From CAYUVA01 sp964448115 [NCBI: uncultured bacterium] (GTDB lineage: Bacteria; CAYUVA01), in assembly GCA_964448115.1 (NCBI GenBank), contig CAYUVA010000028.1, positions 1-56,486 of the forward strand: DNA of 56,486 nt, given 5' to 3'. Positions within the stretch are counted from its first letter, which is position 1; each line of letters starts with the position of its first letter. The notes beneath the pieces are model-generated. The model did not search any database and had not been told where the DNA came from. It was given only the letters and a program-made list of their open reading frames with translations. The translations under genes and the position numbers were made by a program. This document shows positions 1 through 8,980 of the stretch, piece by piece.

Positions 1-1
1 T

Positions 2-1996
2 GTCTTGCTGCAGAACACCTCGCATGCGGTGCTTAGATACTGCAATATCCACGATAACTACTCGTACATGTCCGGCGGGGGGATAACCATCTTCTCGGAC
101 AGCAATCCTACCATTGAAAACTGCATCTTCAGGAACAATTATGTAACCGATGGATCCGGCGGGGGCATCTTCGTCAAGCAGCACTGCAATCCGACCATAA
201 AACACTGCATCGTGTATCAGAACAACTGCGCCAACTACGGTGGCGGGGTCTATTTCGATGACTCATCAGGGCTCCTTCAAGATACTTATGTGATAAGCAA
301 TGTCGCCTCACAGGGGGCAGGTGGCATAAATGTAACCGGTGAGACCTATGTTCCTACCATTACTGGATGCTCAGTTATAAATAATAGCAACGCCGGCGTT
401 TATGGCTACTACCAGCAGGGGGACTTCATCGGCAACCTGGTCAAGGGGAGCACAACCAGGGGCATCCTGGGAAGTCCGGTAAACGCCAACTACAACAACT
501 TCATAGACAATGGCGACTATGAGATCGAGGCGAACAGCATCGCTGATATAAATGCAACCTACTGCTACTGGGGAACAGCCGATCCTACGCACATACCCTC
601 GAAGATACTCGATGGCAACGATCAGCCCGGCTTAGGCATGGTCCATTATATCCCCTACGAGACCAGCCTTTCCTCGCATGCACCGCCACCGCCTCCGCAG
701 AACCTGGTCGGTTACGGCAGGCATGAGGCTATCGACCTTGAGTGGGATGAGATAGATAGCTTGACTGACTGGATATACAAGGTTTACTACGACAGTGATC
801 GCTCTGGCTTCTGGTACCAGGGGGATGACAGCAGCGCGGGTAGCTCGCCGATCAATATCGGCACCAGCACCGAGTATAGACTTCCCGGGCTCGAAAATGG
901 CGTCATGTATTATATTGTGGTCAGCGGCAGCAGCCCTGATGGCAAGGAGAGCTGGTACTCGAACGAGATAGCGGTGATGCCGGTAACCTCCACGCCGACC
1001 ATGACCCCCTCGGCAACGCCGACAATGACGCCGACGCCGACCGATACACCGACCGCCACCGATACGCCAACAGTTACACCGACCGATACACCGACCGACA
1101 CGCCGACTATAACCGAGACCCCGACCGACACGCCGATTTATTCATACACCCCGACCAGCAGCCCCACTAACACTCCCACCCCGACAAATACGCCGACTCC
1201 GACTAATACTGCCACTGCCAGCCCCACTCCCACGGCAACATCGACCCCTACACCAGCCGGCAAGCCAATAATAAGGGCAGCCGGCTATCTTAATACCGAT
1301 GTAAGCTCAAGCGGGGGGGGCATCGTGCATATCCTGGCTTGGGTAACCCATAATCGAAACTTCAACATTGAATTCGTTGAGATCTACTACCAGGGCGCTC
1401 CTAGCGGTGCATACCTGCCCGTGGTTCAAGGAGCACCAGGCTGGTACTGGCTTCGCAATATCAAGGTCGATCCCTACGGCTTGCCTCCCATGCAGATATT
1501 GCTTGAGCTGGTGGCAAGAGATAATTATGGGCACGATAGCGACCCCTGGCCCTATCTGACCTTCCACGCCGGGCACGAGCCTTGGGCGCAAAGCACCCAC
1601 TACTACCTCCCCTGGCAGATGATTGCCAGACGCATTTTACAACCAGCCGGACATGCAAAGGGAGAATCCAAGCCATTCATTTACTTTGCCGGCTACCAAG
1701 AGACCGACATCTACATCGAGGATGGGGCGGATATCCACCTGTTCGCCTATTGCGATGATCCCGATGGAATGGATGATATCGAGCAGGTGGAGATGTTCTT
1801 TGCCGGGATGCCGACCGGCATATTGTTGACTAAGGGCGTGGAGCCATCACTCGGAATACCAGCCTGGACATTCGATTTGCACCTTAATCCGCAAGACCTG
1901 GTCGGCTTGGATGATGTGAAGATACTGCTTGAGCTTCAAGCGGTTGACTACCAGGGCAATACCAGCATGATCTGGCCATACCTGGAGATATACTGA
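2..1996 (+). CDS. Secreted parallel beta-helix / FN3 / Thr-Pro linker protein (5' truncated by window edge)
   Basis: The frame is open to the left edge, so the true start lies outside; the visible part is about 665 codons. Residues 1-220 carry right-handed beta-helix repeats of the C-x-I-x(n)-N-N type, such as [12 protein letters not shown] and [13 protein letters not shown], the fold of pectate-lyase-like and surface polysaccharide-binding proteins. A fibronectin III domain follows (about 230-330), then a roughly 90-residue linker of TPTxTPT/TDTPT repeats, typical of extracellular spacer regions. Two related C-terminal domains (about 425-530 and 565-663) each start AGYxxTD and end WPYLxxx; the last ends exactly at the stop codon. 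The same domain pair closes the subtilase at 41063-44803. It is inferred to be exported and cell-surface. No catalytic residues could be assigned, and the N-terminal signal is not visible. Confidence 0.85.
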   Translation, partial: VLLQNTSHAVLRYCNIHDNYSYMSGGGITIFSDSNPTIENCIFRNNYVTDGSGGGIFVKQHCNPTIKHCIVYQNNCANYGGGVYFDDSSGLLQDTYVISNVASQGAGGINVTGETYVPTITGCSVINNSNAGVYGYYQQGDFIGNLVKGSTTRGILGSPVNANYNNFIDNGDYEIEANSIADINATYCYWGTADPTHIPSKILDGNDQPGLGMVHYIPYETSLSSHAPPPPPQNLVGYGRHEAIDLEWDEIDSLTDWIYKVYYDSDRSGFWYQGDDSSAGSSPINIGTSTEYRLPGLENGVMYYIVVSGSSPDGKESWYSNEIAVMPVTSTPTMTPSATPTMTPTPTDTPTATDTPTVTPTDTPTDTPTITETPTDTPIYSYTPTSSPTNTPTPTNTPTPTNTATASPTPTATSTPTPAGKPIIRAAGYLNTDVSSSGGGIVHILAWVTHNRNFNIEFVEIYYQGAPSGAYLPVVQGAPGWYWLRNIKVDPYGLPPMQILLELVARDNYGHDSDPWPYLTFHAGHEPWAQSTHYYLPWQMIARRILQPAGHAKGESKPFIYFAGYQETDIYIEDGADIHLFAYCDDPDGMDDIEQVEMFFAGMPTGILLTKGVEPSLGIPAWTFDLHLNPQDLVGLDDVKILLELQAVDYQGNTSMIWPYLEIY

Positions 1997-2078
1997 AGAT
2001 GTTGAATATAAACCAAGCATATAGCAGTGCCTGTTTGCTCGATTGGCTGAGGTGGAAGAAAACCATGGGCTGAAACTA

Positions 2079-2107
2079 TTGCTACGATATAGAAATGTAG
2101 CTATAAA
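2079..2107 (+). promoter_or_regulatory. Sigma-70-type promoter with internal inverted repeat
   Basis: TTGCTA and TATAAA are separated by 17 bp, 37 bp upstream of the cytochrome start codon. The spacer is bounded by GCTAC and GTAGC (2081-2101), an inverted repeat lying between -35 and -10 where a repressor could bind. Only the sequence pattern supports this. Confidence 0.45.
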
Positions 2108-2143
2108 CGGTGTTATATCAAACAGAATAAGGGGAAGATAAAC

Positions 2144-2719
2144 ATGAAGAAATACCTTCTAGCTCTTTTTTTTATGCTGGTATCCATGATATTTATCCTT
2201 TATCATCCTACGGGACGAGTTCTAGCCAAGTCCGATGACCACAAAGCAACTGAGGGTAAAACGCAGCAGGCTAGTGAGGCTGCCAAGGCTAAGAAAAAGG
2301 AAAAGATCAGCTATCTGTATGTATGCATGGATGTGGATAATCCTTGCATCTCCGAGGATGAAAGGGGCTGCAAGGGATGCGCTTACCAGGTGATGAAGCA
2401 CGAGAAAAGCCTGCATACTTACATGGAGATGCTTGGCAATGTTATCGGGGATATCAGAAATGACCTGAGAGAATATGAGCTTGCTGCGGTGAAGAACAAG
2501 GCGAGCTTCATCAAGGAAACCTCGAATAGGATCGTGCTTTTCACGCCCCATAAGGGAAGCGAGGATCTCACGAAATACAAGGAATTCGCCGAAAAATTGG
2601 GCGAGGCTGCGAACATGCTCAAAGATGCTGCGGAAAAAGAGGACATCGGCGGAATAAATCGCTATAACACCGAGCTTAGCATCACCTGCAAGGGCTGCCA
2701 CGAACTATACAGAAAGTAA
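2144..2719 (+). CDS. Exported small c-type cytochrome (cytochrome c'/c556-like)
   Basis: The 191-residue protein begins with a clear signal peptide (MKKYLLALFFMLVSMIFIL, then a VLAKS-like cleavage region) and a Lys/Ala-rich mature N-terminus. A single covalent heme motif CKGCH lies seven residues from the C-terminus (CKGCHELYRK). The predominantly helical body before it fits the four-helix cytochrome c' / c556 layout, in which the heme attaches to the last helix. An earlier Cys cluster (CMDVDNPC and CKGCA near residues 60-85) is unusual; CKGCA lacks the heme-ligating His. A good Shine-Dalgarno (AGGGGAAG) precedes the ATG. It is likely periplasmic and could feed electrons to or from the redox complex at 33531-38348, but it is not in that operon. 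No exact family assignment was possible. Confidence 0.7.
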   Translation: MKKYLLALFFMLVSMIFILYHPTGRVLAKSDDHKATEGKTQQASEAAKAKKKEKISYLYVCMDVDNPCISEDERGCKGCAYQVMKHEKSLHTYMEMLGNVIGDIRNDLREYELAAVKNKASFIKETSNRIVLFTPHKGSEDLTKYKEFAEKLGEAANMLKDAAEKEDIGGINRYNTELSITCKGCHELYRK

Positions 2720-2734
2720 GTCAAAGGTAGGAGG

Positions 2735-4138
2735 ATGGATCATAGCGATGTCATCATATTGGGCGCTGGATTGGCAGGTCTTACTGCCGGGTATGAACTA
2801 GCCTTGCACGGGAAAAAGGCGATTGTTATAGAATTGACCGATGATATCGGGGGGCTAGCCGGCAGCCTGAGAGTGGATGGAATGGTCTTCGACTACGGAC
2901 CACATCGCTTTTATAGCGAGAACGATGACCTGCTTCAAAGAGTCATCGACCTGTTGCCCGGACAACTCGAAGTCAGTCAGCGCAGAAGCAGGATCCGGCT
3001 TCAAAACAAGTTCTTCCAGTACCCGCTCAAGGCTCAGGAGATGCTCACTCGTCTGAACCCGGTGCAGAGCGCCAAAGCCTTTCTCGACTATTTATACACC
3101 TCGACCAAGCAGAAGATAAGAAAGAAGCCGGATGTCTCCTTCGAGGACTGGGTGGTACACCGCTTCGGACGCAGCCTGTTTGATATCTTTTTCGGTCCCT
3201 ATACTGAGAAGATCTGGGGGATGCCGACCTCGCAGCTCTCAGCGGACTGGGCGGCGCAGAGGATCTCTTTGATCAACCTTTGGGATGTCTTCATAAAGCT
3301 GGTCGCCATAGACAAGTCGGTGCCGAGAACTTATGCCTCTGCATTTCACTATCCAAAGGACGGAATCTACTCTATCGCTTATGCCTTGAAGGATGAGATA
3401 GAAAAAAATGGCGGCAAGGTCATAACCGGCTGTAACACAAAGATGATCGAGGTGAGCAACGACAAGGTGGAACTTGTATCAGACATCAAGGGGCAAGAAA
3501 CACAATTCAGCGGCGACTTCCTCATATCGACTATTCCGATCACTACCCTTGTTCAGCTTCTTAACCACCGCAATGTCTCCGGTGCCTCAAAGGAGGCTGC
3601 TCCACTAAGTTATCGAGCTATCCGCTTCGTCCACCTGGCTATCGAAAAAGAGAGGCTTACTCAGGATCACTGGATATACTTCCCGGAAAAGGAGTTTTTG
3701 TTCTCTCGAATAAGCGAATCAAAGAACTTCAGCTATTCTATGGCTCCGCCGCGGATCACCGCCTTGACCGTTGAGTTCTGCTGTCATGTGGGAGATATGG
3801 TCTGGAACGCCAAAGAGGAATCCCTGGTCGATATTGCCATAAACGGGTTGCGCAGGGCGGGGCTTCTTAGAGATGAGAAGATAATCGCCAACTATGGCTC
3901 CAGGCAATCCTTCGCATATCCAATCTATACCATCGGTTATAAAAAACACCTACAGAAACTTTTAGACAAGATCCATGACATAGATCAGGTGATAACCTGC
4001 GGAAGACAGGGCTTGTTCAAGTATGGCAATATGGATCACGCTATGGAGATGGGCTTTAAGGCAGCGGATCATATAATCAACGGTATCCCCAAACATGACA
4101 TCCTGATGGTCGCCAGCGAGAAGGACTATATCGGATAA
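2735..4138 (+). CDS. FAD-dependent amine-oxidase-fold oxidoreductase (UDP-galactopyranose mutase / protoporphyrinogen oxidase-like)
   Basis: 467 residues. The N-terminus has the dinucleotide-binding motif GAGLAGLTAGYE and the following GGLAGS, then FDYGPHRFYSE, which is characteristic of the PPO/UGM-like NAD(P)-binding Rossmann family in polysaccharide clusters. The C-terminus (about 425-450) has the second FAD-contact region, TCGRQGLFKYGNMDHAMEMG. The ATG is 15 bp after the cytochrome stop, with an AGGAGG-like site in between. Context argues for a role in sugar-nucleotide or lipid-linked glycan chemistry rather than heme synthesis, because two GT2 glycosyltransferases follow directly. Its precise substrate is unknown. 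Confidence 0.8.
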   Translation: MDHSDVIILGAGLAGLTAGYELALHGKKAIVIELTDDIGGLAGSLRVDGMVFDYGPHRFYSENDDLLQRVIDLLPGQLEVSQRRSRIRLQNKFFQYPLKAQEMLTRLNPVQSAKAFLDYLYTSTKQKIRKKPDVSFEDWVVHRFGRSLFDIFFGPYTEKIWGMPTSQLSADWAAQRISLINLWDVFIKLVAIDKSVPRTYASAFHYPKDGIYSIAYALKDEIEKNGGKVITGCNTKMIEVSNDKVELVSDIKGQETQFSGDFLISTIPITTLVQLLNHRNVSGASKEAAPLSYRAIRFVHLAIEKERLTQDHWIYFPEKEFLFSRISESKNFSYSMAPPRITALTVEFCCHVGDMVWNAKEESLVDIAINGLRRAGLLRDEKIIANYGSRQSFAYPIYTIGYKKHLQKLLDKIHDIDQVITCGRQGLFKYGNMDHAMEMGFKAADHIINGIPKHDILMVASEKDYIG

Positions 4139-4139
4139 G

Positions 4140-4260
4140 GGCTTGAGGCTTGAGACTTGAAGAAGGACAAAGGATAAAGATGAGCGAGAGCCAAAAGGCT
4201 GCTAGGAGACATAAACCATTACTTCTTGGAGCCTTTGTGCCTTGGTGGTTCGATAACTAA
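4140..4260 (+). repeat. Intergenic dispersed repeat (GCTTGAGRCTTGAG plus GTGCCTTGGTGG types)
   Basis: The gap after the FAD enzyme starts with GGCTTGAGGCTTGAGACTTG (4139-4160) and ends with CCTTTGTGCCTTGGTGG (4232-4249). Both signatures recur in other gaps: GGCTTGAGG at 14923 and 17204, and GTGCC(TT)..GTGG at 10043, 19905, 40012 and 46449. No open reading frame of note was seen. Confidence 0.55.
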
Positions 4261-4275
4261 AACACCTTATAAAAG

Positions 4276-5073
4276 ATGTACCTGGGTAAAAAGATCGTGG
4301 TAGTAATGCCCGCATATAACGCCTCGCAGACACTAGAGCGCTGCTACGCCGATATCCCGCACGATATAGTCGATGAGATAATCCTGGTCGATGATGTAAG
4401 CATGGATGACACGGTGGAGATCGCCCGCCGACTAGGTCTTAAGACCATAATCCATAAGCAAAACGAGGGCTATGGGGGAAACCAGAAGACCTGCTATGTC
4501 GAGGCGCTAAAGGAAGGTGCAGATATAATCGTGATGCTCCACCCCGATCACCAGTATGACAGCAGGCAGATACCGCAGATAATCGATCCCATCGCCAGGG
4601 GCGAAGCCGAGATGGTTTTAGGCTCACGGATGCTAGTGGATAGGGCGCTGCAAGGTGGAATGCCTTTATACAAGTACATCTTTAACAAACTGCTCACTTT
4701 TATCGAGAACCTTGTCTTTGGAGTGAAGCATACCGAGTATCACACCGGCTTCAGGGCTTTTTCCAGGGAGTCGTTGCTTAAGGCGCCCTGGATGCTAAAC
4801 TCCAACGACTTCGTCTTCGATACGGAGATAATCGCCCAGATGATCGCCCTAAAATATCGCATTGCAGAGATACCAACACAGGCTAGATATTTCCCGGAGG
4901 CATCCTCGGTCAACTTCAAGACATCGATGATATATGGCTTGGGGACTCTGAAGGTGATGCTGCGATTTTGGCTTTGGAGAAAAGGGCTGGTCAGATTCAG
5001 ACAGTTTAGCGCCTCGCTAAAGGATGTGATCAGCCCCTATTACTGGAAAATGTTCAGTAGCAAGGCAAATTAA
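4276..5073 (+). CDS. GT2 family glycosyltransferase (polyprenyl-phosphate sugar transferase-like)
   Basis: 265 residues with the GT-A fold. The nucleotide-binding start is VVVMPAYNASQTLERCY, followed by ILVDDVSMDDT, and the acidic DxD-like element is the HPDHQYD stretch near residue 95. The C-terminal half has the FDTEIIAQMI element of DPM1/DPG-synthase-like enzymes, which charge polyprenyl phosphate with a hexose from a nucleotide donor. No membrane segments are obvious. It lies between the FAD enzyme and a second GT2 17 bp downstream, suggesting one transcriptional unit. It could supply lipid-linked sugar to the membrane glycosyltransferases at 15130, 28485 or 49448; that link is inference. 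Confidence 0.85.
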   Translation: MYLGKKIVVVMPAYNASQTLERCYADIPHDIVDEIILVDDVSMDDTVEIARRLGLKTIIHKQNEGYGGNQKTCYVEALKEGADIIVMLHPDHQYDSRQIPQIIDPIARGEAEMVLGSRMLVDRALQGGMPLYKYIFNKLLTFIENLVFGVKHTEYHTGFRAFSRESLLKAPWMLNSNDFVFDTEIIAQMIALKYRIAEIPTQARYFPEASSVNFKTSMIYGLGTLKVMLRFWLWRKGLVRFRQFSASLKDVISPYYWKMFSSKAN

Positions 5074-5090
5074 GCTGTGAAGCGCAAGGA

Positions 5091-6125
5091 ATGGAACAAC
5101 CGCAAAGGCACAAGGAGCCCAAAAAACAGATTCCCCTAATTTCGGTTGTAGTGCCGGTCTATAATAGCTCAACAACCATAGCCGAGTGCCTGGAAGCGAT
5201 CCTGGCAAATGACTATCCAGATTTCGAGGTCATCGTGGTAGATGATGAATCGAGCGATAACTCGGTCGAGATAATAAAGCGCTTCCCGGTGCGACTGTTA
5301 GAGCTGAAAGGAAGGCTCGGCGCCGGGGCAGCGCGTCAGGCTGGGGCAAAGGAAGCGCAAGGAGAGATAATCGCATTTACAGATGCGGACTGTGTGGTAC
5401 CAAGGGATTGGCTAGCAAAGATCGCTAAAAGGTTCAAGGAGAATCCCAGCCTGGCAGGCATCGGCGGTGTGTATAAGCCGCATCCCCAAGACGGACTTAT
5501 CTCCAGGTTCGCCAACTGGTCGGTATATATCTCCTATTATCCCTTTGTTGCAAAGGATACAGATTCCCTGAACACGGGTAACTGCGCCTATCGGCGTGAT
5601 ATCTTCCTCTCTTGTCCGCCGCCCGAGCACGATTACTTCAGGGGCATGGCAGCAGCAGAGGATACACTGCTCAGCATGGAGATCAGTAAAAAGGGCAAGC
5701 TGATCCACGACTGGGATCTGTACATCTATCATAGGAGCCGCGATACCATACCCAAGCTCTTCAAGCAGCAGATAACACGGGGATACTCAAGAACCATCCT
5801 TTCCGCCAAGCACCCCAAGACACAGGTCATCGATAAGGCAAGCGGGATGATGCTGCATATAATTACTCGACTGCTAAGCACTTTTGTGTTATATATTAGT
5901 GTTCTTTTAACTTTTATCCTATGGTCGCCATGGTATCTCATCGCTGGATTTGCTCAGTTCATCCTCTTTCTTGCACCGCACCTGTACAAGCTATATTCCT
6001 GGGAGCGCAGCTTACGATTCGTGCTTGTGTCGATCCTGCTGTTTATGATTCGAGACAGCGGGTGGATAGTTGGACTGATAAAGGGATTGTGGTTGCTGGT
6101 AAGGGAAAGGGCTGCTCGCAGGTAA
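5091..6125 (+). CDS. GT2 family glycosyltransferase with C-terminal membrane segments
   Basis: 344 residues. The GT-A core starts ISVVVPVYNSSTTIAECLEA, with VVDDESSDNS and the metal-binding DxD in AFTDADCVVPRDWL. An NTGNCAYRRDIF acceptor-site region and the EDTLLSMEISKKG catalytic-base region follow. Residues about 255-335 hold two or three hydrophobic helices, so the enzyme is anchored at the inner membrane, as in exopolysaccharide glycosyltransferases. The first residues (MEQPQRHKEPKK) come from CGCAAAGGCACAAGGA, a copy of the genome's intergenic repeat, so the true functional start may be nearer residue 14 or the N-terminus is recently acquired. Sugar specificity is unknown. Confidence 0.87.
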   Translation: MEQPQRHKEPKKQIPLISVVVPVYNSSTTIAECLEAILANDYPDFEVIVVDDESSDNSVEIIKRFPVRLLELKGRLGAGAARQAGAKEAQGEIIAFTDADCVVPRDWLAKIAKRFKENPSLAGIGGVYKPHPQDGLISRFANWSVYISYYPFVAKDTDSLNTGNCAYRRDIFLSCPPPEHDYFRGMAAAEDTLLSMEISKKGKLIHDWDLYIYHRSRDTIPKLFKQQITRGYSRTILSAKHPKTQVIDKASGMMLHIITRLLSTFVLYISVLLTFILWSPWYLIAGFAQFILFLAPHLYKLYSWERSLRFVLVSILLFMIRDSGWIVGLIKGLWLLVRERAARR

Positions 6126-6141
6126 GGGGGGATTTGGCTCA

Positions 6142-7260
6142 TTGAAACCTTCCAACCTCTGGCGCACATTTAAGCAGATGTACCTCACCGACCTTCCCTC
6201 TTATGTTATCTTCTTTGTAACCGCCCGCTGCAATTCCAAGTGTATCTTCTGCTTCTATCACCAGCAGCTCAATGCTGCCGACAACGAGCTTTCTATGGAT
6301 GAGATCGAGCGCATCGCGGATGGCTTTGAGCATCTCCCCTATCTGCTGCTCAGCGGGGGAGAGCCGTTCATGCGCAGCGATATCGACCAGATCTGCCTGG
6401 CATTCAATCACAGGGCAAATACCAGGTTCATATCCATACCGACCAACGGCATCCTTAGCGATACCATTGCAGCAAAGGCGGAGAATCTCCTGACCAGGGG
6501 GAGAGATCTCTTTCTGCGCATAGCTTTATCCATTGATAACATCCAAGATAAGCATGACAAGCTGCGCGGGGTACCAGGCAACTACCAGAAGGTGATGGAG
6601 ACCTATCGCAGGCTCGATGAGCTGCGAAAAAGATACAAGAATCTTAATATAGACGCAGCCATCGCCTTCAATCACTGGAACCAGGATGAGATACACCTAA
6701 TCTACCAGCACCTGCGGGATAACTATGCCTTCAACAACATCTCGGTCGGCTTCATCAGGGAAGGGGGACCGACTCCAGAAGCACAGGATGTTGATATCAA
6801 CAAGTACGAGGCGGTGAACCTTAGGATAATCGATGATAAACAGGGTACTGACAACCGCCCCCTATTCCCTGTCTTTCGGGCTGTTAATCAGTTGAGCCTG
6901 GAAAACATGATCCGAACCTTGAGGGATGGGCGCATCATATTGCCATGTATCGCTGCCAGCAAGATGCTGGTGATAAACGAGACCGGCGAGGTCTTCCCCT
7001 GCGAGGTGCTCTGGGAGAGGAAACTGGGAGATTTGAGAGAGAGTAACTATAGTATAAAGACCATACTCAATAGCGAACAAGCAAAGCGACAGCGCAGATT
7101 CATAGTAAACTCGCGTTGCTTCTGCGCCTGGGAATGCGCGCAGAATGCGAATATCTTCTTTAATATAGCCTATCCTTATGTTGCAGGAAAAATCCTGGCA
7201 AAAAGTATAAAAAATCTTATAAAAACAAACAGAAATAGACCGAACGGGGAGCAACCATGA
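6142..7260 (+). CDS. Radical SAM / SPASM-type enzyme
   Basis: 372 residues from a TTG start, with a G-rich Shine-Dalgarno (6124-6131). The radical SAM cluster motif CNSKCIFC (CxxxCxxC) lies at about residue 31, followed by the GGEPFM motif (LLLSGGEPFMRSD) that binds the SAM methionine. The C-terminal cysteines (LPCIA, FPCEVLW and the CFCAWEC group around 330-340) form a SPASM-like auxiliary cluster region. The enzyme family makes 5'-deoxyadenosyl radicals for unusual sugar or peptide modification. Its stop overlaps the start of the carbamoyltransferase (ATGA), so the two are translationally coupled. A glycan modification is more likely than a RiPP, since no precursor peptide was found nearby. 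Confidence 0.87.
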   Translation: MKPSNLWRTFKQMYLTDLPSYVIFFVTARCNSKCIFCFYHQQLNAADNELSMDEIERIADGFEHLPYLLLSGGEPFMRSDIDQICLAFNHRANTRFISIPTNGILSDTIAAKAENLLTRGRDLFLRIALSIDNIQDKHDKLRGVPGNYQKVMETYRRLDELRKRYKNLNIDAAIAFNHWNQDEIHLIYQHLRDNYAFNNISVGFIREGGPTPEAQDVDINKYEAVNLRIIDDKQGTDNRPLFPVFRAVNQLSLENMIRTLRDGRIILPCIAASKMLVINETGEVFPCEVLWERKLGDLRESNYSIKTILNSEQAKRQRRFIVNSRCFCAWECAQNANIFFNIAYPYVAGKILAKSIKNLIKTNRNRPNGEQP

Positions 7261-8972
7261 TCATTCTTGGTATAGACCACAACAGCCACGACGCTGCCGC
7301 ATCACTGCTTATTGATGGAAAGATCGTTGCTATCGCCGAGGAGGAGCGCTTCACCCGCAAGAAACATGACGGCTCGGTGCCAGTAAATGCAGCCAGGTTC
7401 TGCCTCGACTACGCTGGGATCAATCCCAGTGATATCGACTATCTCACCTTCTTTTATAATCCTTTTCTGATGATGAGGAAGCGAGTCAGGCAGATGGCGA
7501 GATATTTCCCTGCCTCATTGCAGCTTCTGCAAAGAAAAGCCGGCTCCCAGACCAGGATGGAGCGGATACGAATGTTCATGGGTGAGAACTGGCTGCTTCG
7601 CCGAGCCTTGTTCCATAATCAGCCAGGCTTGAGGTATAAGTTCAAATACGTGGAGCATCATTGGGCACATGCCGCGTCTGCATTCCATCTTTCGCCCTTC
7701 GATAGCGCTGCCATTCTATCCATCGATGGCGCCGGAGAGTGGGCTACCACCTGGCTTGGGCGAGGAGAAGGCAATGAAATCAAGCTGATCCGCCAGGTCA
7801 ACTTCCCGCACTCGGTCGGGTTGCTCTACTCAGCTCTCACCTTCTATCTTGGCTTTCGACCCTGGAGCGGAGAGGGCAAGGTGATGGGATTGGCTGCCTA
7901 TGGCGATCCACAGCGATATCTTCCCACAATGCGCCGCATCATATTCCCCACCGGCAAGGGCGGATTCAAGCAGGATATGAGCTACTTCGAGTACCATGTA
8001 AGGGGGTGGCAGCGCTGGGTGAGCGAAAAGTTCATCGCTGAGTTCGGTCCCCTTAGAGCGCCAGAGAGCGAGCTGGAGCAGAGACACAAGGACATCGCTG
8101 CTGCCCTGCAAGCCATCACCGAGGAGATCGGGCTTTACATCGTGGATGAGCTATACAAGCAGACCGGCGAGGAAAACCTATGCCTGGCTGGAGGCGTGGC
8201 GCTTAACTGTGTAATGAATGGACGAATACTACAGGAATCCAAGTTCAAGAACATCTTCATACAACCAATGGCTAGCGATGCCGGAACCTCGCTGGGCAGC
8301 GCGGTCTATGCCAATCAGATCATCCTCAGGCAACCGAGGGTCATGGAGCTTAAACATGTTTACTACGGTCCCGAGTTCACCGACCAGCAGTGCGAGGAGG
8401 CGTTGAAAGCAAAGCGACTCAAGTACCATCGTTATGATGATATTGCGAAAAAGACCGCAGAGCTGTTAGCCCAGGAGAAGATCATCGGCTGGTTCCAGGG
8501 TCGAATGGAGGTCGGTCCCCGCGCCCTGGGATGCAGATCCATACTCACTGATCCACGCAAGCCTGAGATGAAGGATATCCTGAACGATAAAGTCAAGCAT
8601 AGGGAGGGCTTCAGACCATTTGCGCCATCGGTGCTGGAAGACAAAGCCGACCAGTACTTCGAGAATCCATATCCATCGCCTTATATGATACTCAACTTCA
8701 AGGTTCTGCCTAAAAAGCGAGATGTAATTCCCGCGGTTACACATGTCGATGGCACCGCTAGGGTGCAGACGGTTAGCGGGGAAACAAATCCATTATATTA
8801 TCGCCTTATCGAGGAATTCGAAAAGCTGACTGGCGTGGCGGTCATTTTGAATACCTCCTTCAATGTGCGCGGTGAGCCTATTGTCTGCACGCCGAGCAAT
8901 GCCATCGATTGTTTCTTGGGCACCCAGATGGATTACCTCGTTCTGGGCAACTTCATCGCCGAGAAGGGCTAG
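7257..8972 (+). CDS. Carbamoyltransferase (NodU/CmcH/TobZ family)
   Basis: 571 residues, close to the family's normal length. It has the N-terminal ASKHA-like start ILGIDHNSHDAAASLL, the EEERFTRKKH segment, and the metal-binding VEHHWAHAASAF. The phosphate-binding LAGGVALNCVMNG and the C-terminal HREGFRPFAPSVLEDK are hallmarks of the YrdC-like carbamoyl-transfer half. The enzyme uses carbamoyl phosphate and ATP to form carbamoyladenylate, then carbamoylates a hydroxyl on a sugar or secondary metabolite. It is translationally coupled to the radical SAM gene. In this glycosyltransferase-rich setting it probably decorates a surface polysaccharide, but the acceptor is unknown. Confidence 0.92.
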   Translation: MIILGIDHNSHDAAASLLIDGKIVAIAEEERFTRKKHDGSVPVNAARFCLDYAGINPSDIDYLTFFYNPFLMMRKRVRQMARYFPASLQLLQRKAGSQTRMERIRMFMGENWLLRRALFHNQPGLRYKFKYVEHHWAHAASAFHLSPFDSAAILSIDGAGEWATTWLGRGEGNEIKLIRQVNFPHSVGLLYSALTFYLGFRPWSGEGKVMGLAAYGDPQRYLPTMRRIIFPTGKGGFKQDMSYFEYHVRGWQRWVSEKFIAEFGPLRAPESELEQRHKDIAAALQAITEEIGLYIVDELYKQTGEENLCLAGGVALNCVMNGRILQESKFKNIFIQPMASDAGTSLGSAVYANQIILRQPRVMELKHVYYGPEFTDQQCEEALKAKRLKYHRYDDIAKKTAELLAQEKIIGWFQGRMEVGPRALGCRSILTDPRKPEMKDILNDKVKHREGFRPFAPSVLEDKADQYFENPYPSPYMILNFKVLPKKRDVIPAVTHVDGTARVQTVSGETNPLYYRLIEEFEKLTGVAVILNTSFNVRGEPIVCTPSNAIDCFLGTQMDYLVLGNFIAEKG

Positions 8973-8980
8973 AAGGAGTT

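Noticed and set aside
910-1131. Minus-strand frame rich in VGVSVGV repeats
   Set aside because: It is the antisense of the Thr-Pro (TPT) linker codons; composition bias keeps the frame open.
1000-1260. Short tandem repeat suggestive of a satellite or CRISPR
   Set aside because: The ACCGACACGCCG-type repetition encodes the TPTDTPT linker of an in-frame protein; spacing is irregular and there are no unique spacers.
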